From positions 1-43,192 of the forward strand of contig CAMWRH010000020.1 in assembly GCA_947176605.1 (NCBI GenBank): a DNA stretch of 43,192 bases, given 5' to 3'. Below the pieces are notes generated by a model, which saw nothing but the letters and a program-made list of their open reading frames with translations, had not been told where the DNA came from and did no database searches. The position numbers were made by a program, and so were the translations under genes. The stretch is from an uncultured Porphyromonadaceae bacterium (lineage in GTDB: Bacteria; Bacteroidota; Bacteroidia; Bacteroidales; Muribaculaceae). How positions within the stretch are numbered: position 1 is the first letter of the stretch; the number at the start of each line of letters is the position of its first letter. This document shows positions 41,791 through 43,192 of the stretch, in pieces.

Positions 41791-41807
41791 GACAATTAGC
41801 GTGCCAA
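41791..41807 (-). promoter_or_regulatory. Sigma-54 (-24/-12) promoter upstream of the ABC efflux cluster
   Basis: The minus strand reads TTGGCACG, four bases (CTAA), then TTGTC, against the consensus YTGGCACGrNNNTTGCW: the -24 element is perfect, spacing exact, and one of the core -12 bases differs (T for C). Transcription would start near 41780, giving a leader of about 25 nt. The cluster encodes its own sigma-54 activator. Confidence 0.8.
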
Positions 41808-41849
41808 AAATGCAATACGCAGTAAATCAGGGATATGTGAAAAATCGCT

Positions 41850-41929
41850 GGTGTCCGGAATCGTACACCCGGGCCAAAACCGTACGGAAAAAAGTATGAA
41901 TTGCCACAAAAATCGTACATCTCATACGA
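41850..41929. promoter_or_regulatory. Candidate activator-binding dyads upstream of the sigma-54 promoter
   Basis: Three palindromic sites share CGTAC/GTACG: 41850-41869 (GGTGTCCG-GAAT-CGTACACC, 7 of 8 positions paired), 41880-41887 (CCGTACGG, perfect) and 41913-41929 (TCGTA-N7-TACGA). They stand about 45-140 bp upstream of the -24 element, the usual place for enhancer sites of NtrC-type activators. The rest of the 304-bp gap to the rubrerythrin gene shows nothing clear. Confidence 0.5.
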
Positions 41930-42057
41930 ACAATTCCCCACCTGCGTTTGTTAATAGTGTTGCGATAGAAAGGATGACTAAGCACGGGCGGCCGATACCG
42001 GCGCTCTCTGTCGCGACGATACAGACTGACATAACACCAAAAGTTCAATATAAAAGT

Positions 42058-42609
42058 ATGGCAAAACAATGGATTTGCACCATCTGCGGCTACATCGCAG
42101 AGGGTGAGACAGCACCCGAGAAGTGCCCCCAGTGCGGCGCACCCCAGTCAAAGTTCAAGGAACTCAACGCCGACGAACTCCTGAAATTCGTCACCGAGCA
42201 TGAAGTAGGCGTAGCCAAGGGTTGCGACGAGGAGATGATCAAAGACCTCAACAACCACTTCACTGGCGAATGCACCGAGGTAGGCATGTATCTGGCCATG
42301 TCGCGCCAGGCCGACCGCGAGGGGTATCCCGAAATCGCAGAGGCCTTCAAGCGCTACGCCTGGGAAGAGGCTGAGCACGCCGCAAAATTCGCCGAGCTCC
42401 TCGGCGACATGGTATGGGATACCAAGACCAACCTCGAAAAGCGCATGCACGCCGAGGCCGGTGCCAACGAAGACAAAATGCGTATCGCCAAAAACGCAAA
42501 GGCTCAGAACCTTGACGCCATCCACGACACCGTACACGAGATGGCAAAAGACGAAGCGCGCCATGGCCGTGGCTTCTATGGCCTCTACCAGCGCTACTTC
42601 GGCAAGTAA
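42058..42609 (+). CDS. Reverse rubrerythrin (rubredoxin domain first)
   Basis: A 183-residue cytosolic non-haem iron protein that reduces hydrogen peroxide in anaerobes. Unlike classical rubrerythrin, the rubredoxin-like FeS4 site is at the N-terminus (C7-x2-C10, C23-x2-C26), followed by a ferritin-like four-helix di-iron domain with [32 protein letters not shown] and [12 protein letters not shown] supplying the glutamate and histidine ligands. The start at 42058 begins [16 protein letters not shown], the expected opening; the open frame upstream is non-coding. It reads away from the efflux cluster and ends at a hairpin terminator. Control by peroxide is likely but no OxyR or PerR site was recognised. 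Confidence 0.95.
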   Translation: MAKQWICTICGYIAEGETAPEKCPQCGAPQSKFKELNADELLKFVTEHEVGVAKGCDEEMIKDLNNHFTGECTEVGMYLAMSRQADREGYPEIAEAFKRYAWEEAEHAAKFAELLGDMVWDTKTNLEKRMHAEAGANEDKMRIAKNAKAQNLDAIHDTVHEMAKDEARHGRGFYGLYQRYFGK

Positions 42610-42661
42610 GCACCCCACACGCCGTCACCCTCGCCACGCGAGGCGTGACTGACCCGATAAA

Positions 42662-42714
42662 GCCCCGTAAATATCATGGAATCAACTGAAATCCGTGATA
42701 TTTGCGAGGCTTTT
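42662..42714 (+). terminator. Terminator of the rubrerythrin gene
   Basis: Arms 42662-42680 and 42692-42710 pair over 19 bp with three non-Watson-Crick positions and an 11-nt loop, followed by TTTT. A longer T-run after it (42728-42734) belongs to the ruvX promoter region. Confidence 0.75.
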
Positions 42715-42737
42715 GCTGTTGTTTCCATTTTTTTGAC

Positions 42738-42745
42738 TAATTTTG
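42738..42745 (+). promoter_or_regulatory. -7 box of ruvX, very close to the start codon
   Basis: TAATTTTG matches TAnnTTTG and ends five bases before the ATG at 42750, so transcription would begin at or next to the start codon. The -33 element is less clear (TTG at 42719-42721 with a 16-bp spacer, or TTTTG at 42711-42715 with 22 bp). Confidence 0.55.
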
Positions 42746-42749
42746 CAAC

Positions 42750-43190
42750 ATGGGACGTGTTTTAGCTATAGATTACGGCCGGAAACGCTGCGGAGTGGCA
42801 GTGACCGACTCTTTGCGCATCTCCGCCAACGGCCTCCCCACACAGCGCACATGCGATCTGATGGACTTCCTCAAATCCTACTGTCCGCGTGAGGGGGTCG
42901 ACCTCATAGTGGTAGGATTGCCGCGCACCATCTCCGGCGAAGATTCCGAATCGGCCCGCTACATCGAGCCGTTTCTGACGCGCCTGCGGCGCGAAATGCC
43001 CCAAATCCCCATAGAGCGCATGGACGAGCGCTTCACCTCGGCCATAGCCCTGCAAAGCATGATAGCCGCCGGAGTCAAGAAATCCGATCGCCGCTGCAAA
43101 GAGCTCCACGACAAGACCGCCGCCGTAATCATCCTCACCGACTGGCTCAACTCCCGCGCCGCCGGAGGCCCCGCCTTCCCTCCCCTCTGA
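42750..43190 (+). CDS. ruvX: Holliday junction resolvase-like protein RuvX (YqgF)
   Basis: A 146-residue RNase H-fold nuclease of the RuvX/YqgF family, implicated in 16S rRNA 5' maturation and proposed as a Holliday junction resolvase. The first acidic residue is D8 in LAIDYGRKRCGVAVTD; VVGLPRTISG is the family G-L-P strand, ERMDERFTS carries the second acid, and HDKTAAVIILTDWL the third. Length is typical. It begins on the MGRVLAIDYG sequence with the promoter almost abutting the ATG, and ends two bases before the window edge. No partner gene is visible in the window. Confidence 0.95.
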   Translation: MGRVLAIDYGRKRCGVAVTDSLRISANGLPTQRTCDLMDFLKSYCPREGVDLIVVGLPRTISGEDSESARYIEPFLTRLRREMPQIPIERMDERFTSAIALQSMIAAGVKKSDRRCKELHDKTAAVIILTDWLNSRAAGGPAFPPL

Positions 43191-43192
43191 CC

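Overview
The window looks like the chromosome of a member of the Bacteroidota, most likely a GC-rich gut Bacteroidales of the Muribaculaceae type. Support comes from the gene families (DUF4301, AAA-ATPase-like/PDDEXK_9, PG0541, BspA-like leucine-rich repeats, Rho with a very long N-terminal insertion, rubredoxin-first rubrerythrin). It also comes from many promoters of the Bacteroidota form TTTG-N19/20-TAnnTTTG. No phage, integrase, transposase, CRISPR array or rRNA was seen; there is one tRNA (His, GTG). The genus assignment is an inference.

Layout. 1-8.3 kb: DUF4301 protein, a small lipoprotein and a RelA/SpoT-type (p)ppGpp synthetase with a decayed hydrolase site (all minus); then a Na+-coupled NSS transporter (plus) with a clear terminator, and an AAA-ATPase-like/nuclease protein (minus). 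8.3-10.5 kb: an almost gene-free stretch with a strong promoter and a terminator-like hairpin that together define a possible small RNA of about 305 nt, then a secreted leucine-rich repeat protein followed by large hairpins. 10.5-17.4 kb: a minus-strand housekeeping run, pheS-nth-ybaK-aroC-radical SAM-TlpA-like, then lrgA-lrgB after a terminator. 17.5-24.6 kb: an RND efflux operon read tetR-tolC-adaptor-RND pump-PG0541. 24.7-28.2 kb: a truncated surface-type protein, an SDR-type threonine dehydrogenase, an exported alpha/beta hydrolase, an 18-bp minisatellite and tRNA-His. 28.5-31.0 kb: rho with a leader of about 245 nt. 31.1-41.8 kb: one minus-strand cluster HlyD-type adaptor, ABC ATPase, two MacB-like permeases, TolC, NtrC-type response regulator, histidine kinase, tilS. 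42.0-43.2 kb: rubrerythrin and ruvX (plus).

How parts work together. The ABC efflux cluster carries its own two-component system, whose response regulator is a sigma-54 activator (GAFTGA motif). A good match to a sigma-54 promoter lies directly upstream of the first efflux gene, with palindromic sites 45-140 bp further upstream, so the cluster looks like a self-contained signal-responsive efflux system. The RND operon is headed by a TetR-family gene whose promoter is covered by a perfect 13-bp-arm palindrome.

Unexplained structure. The most general pattern is a family of degenerate arrays with a seven-base period and GG at the start of each unit (GGNNNNA), found in at least four intergenic gaps, two of which supply the last codons and stop codons of aroC and nth. 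Other items are a dispersed TAAGACCGCTTCC element shared by the 3' ends of the LRR gene and rho, and short in-frame tandem repeats that lengthen TilS and the histidine kinase.
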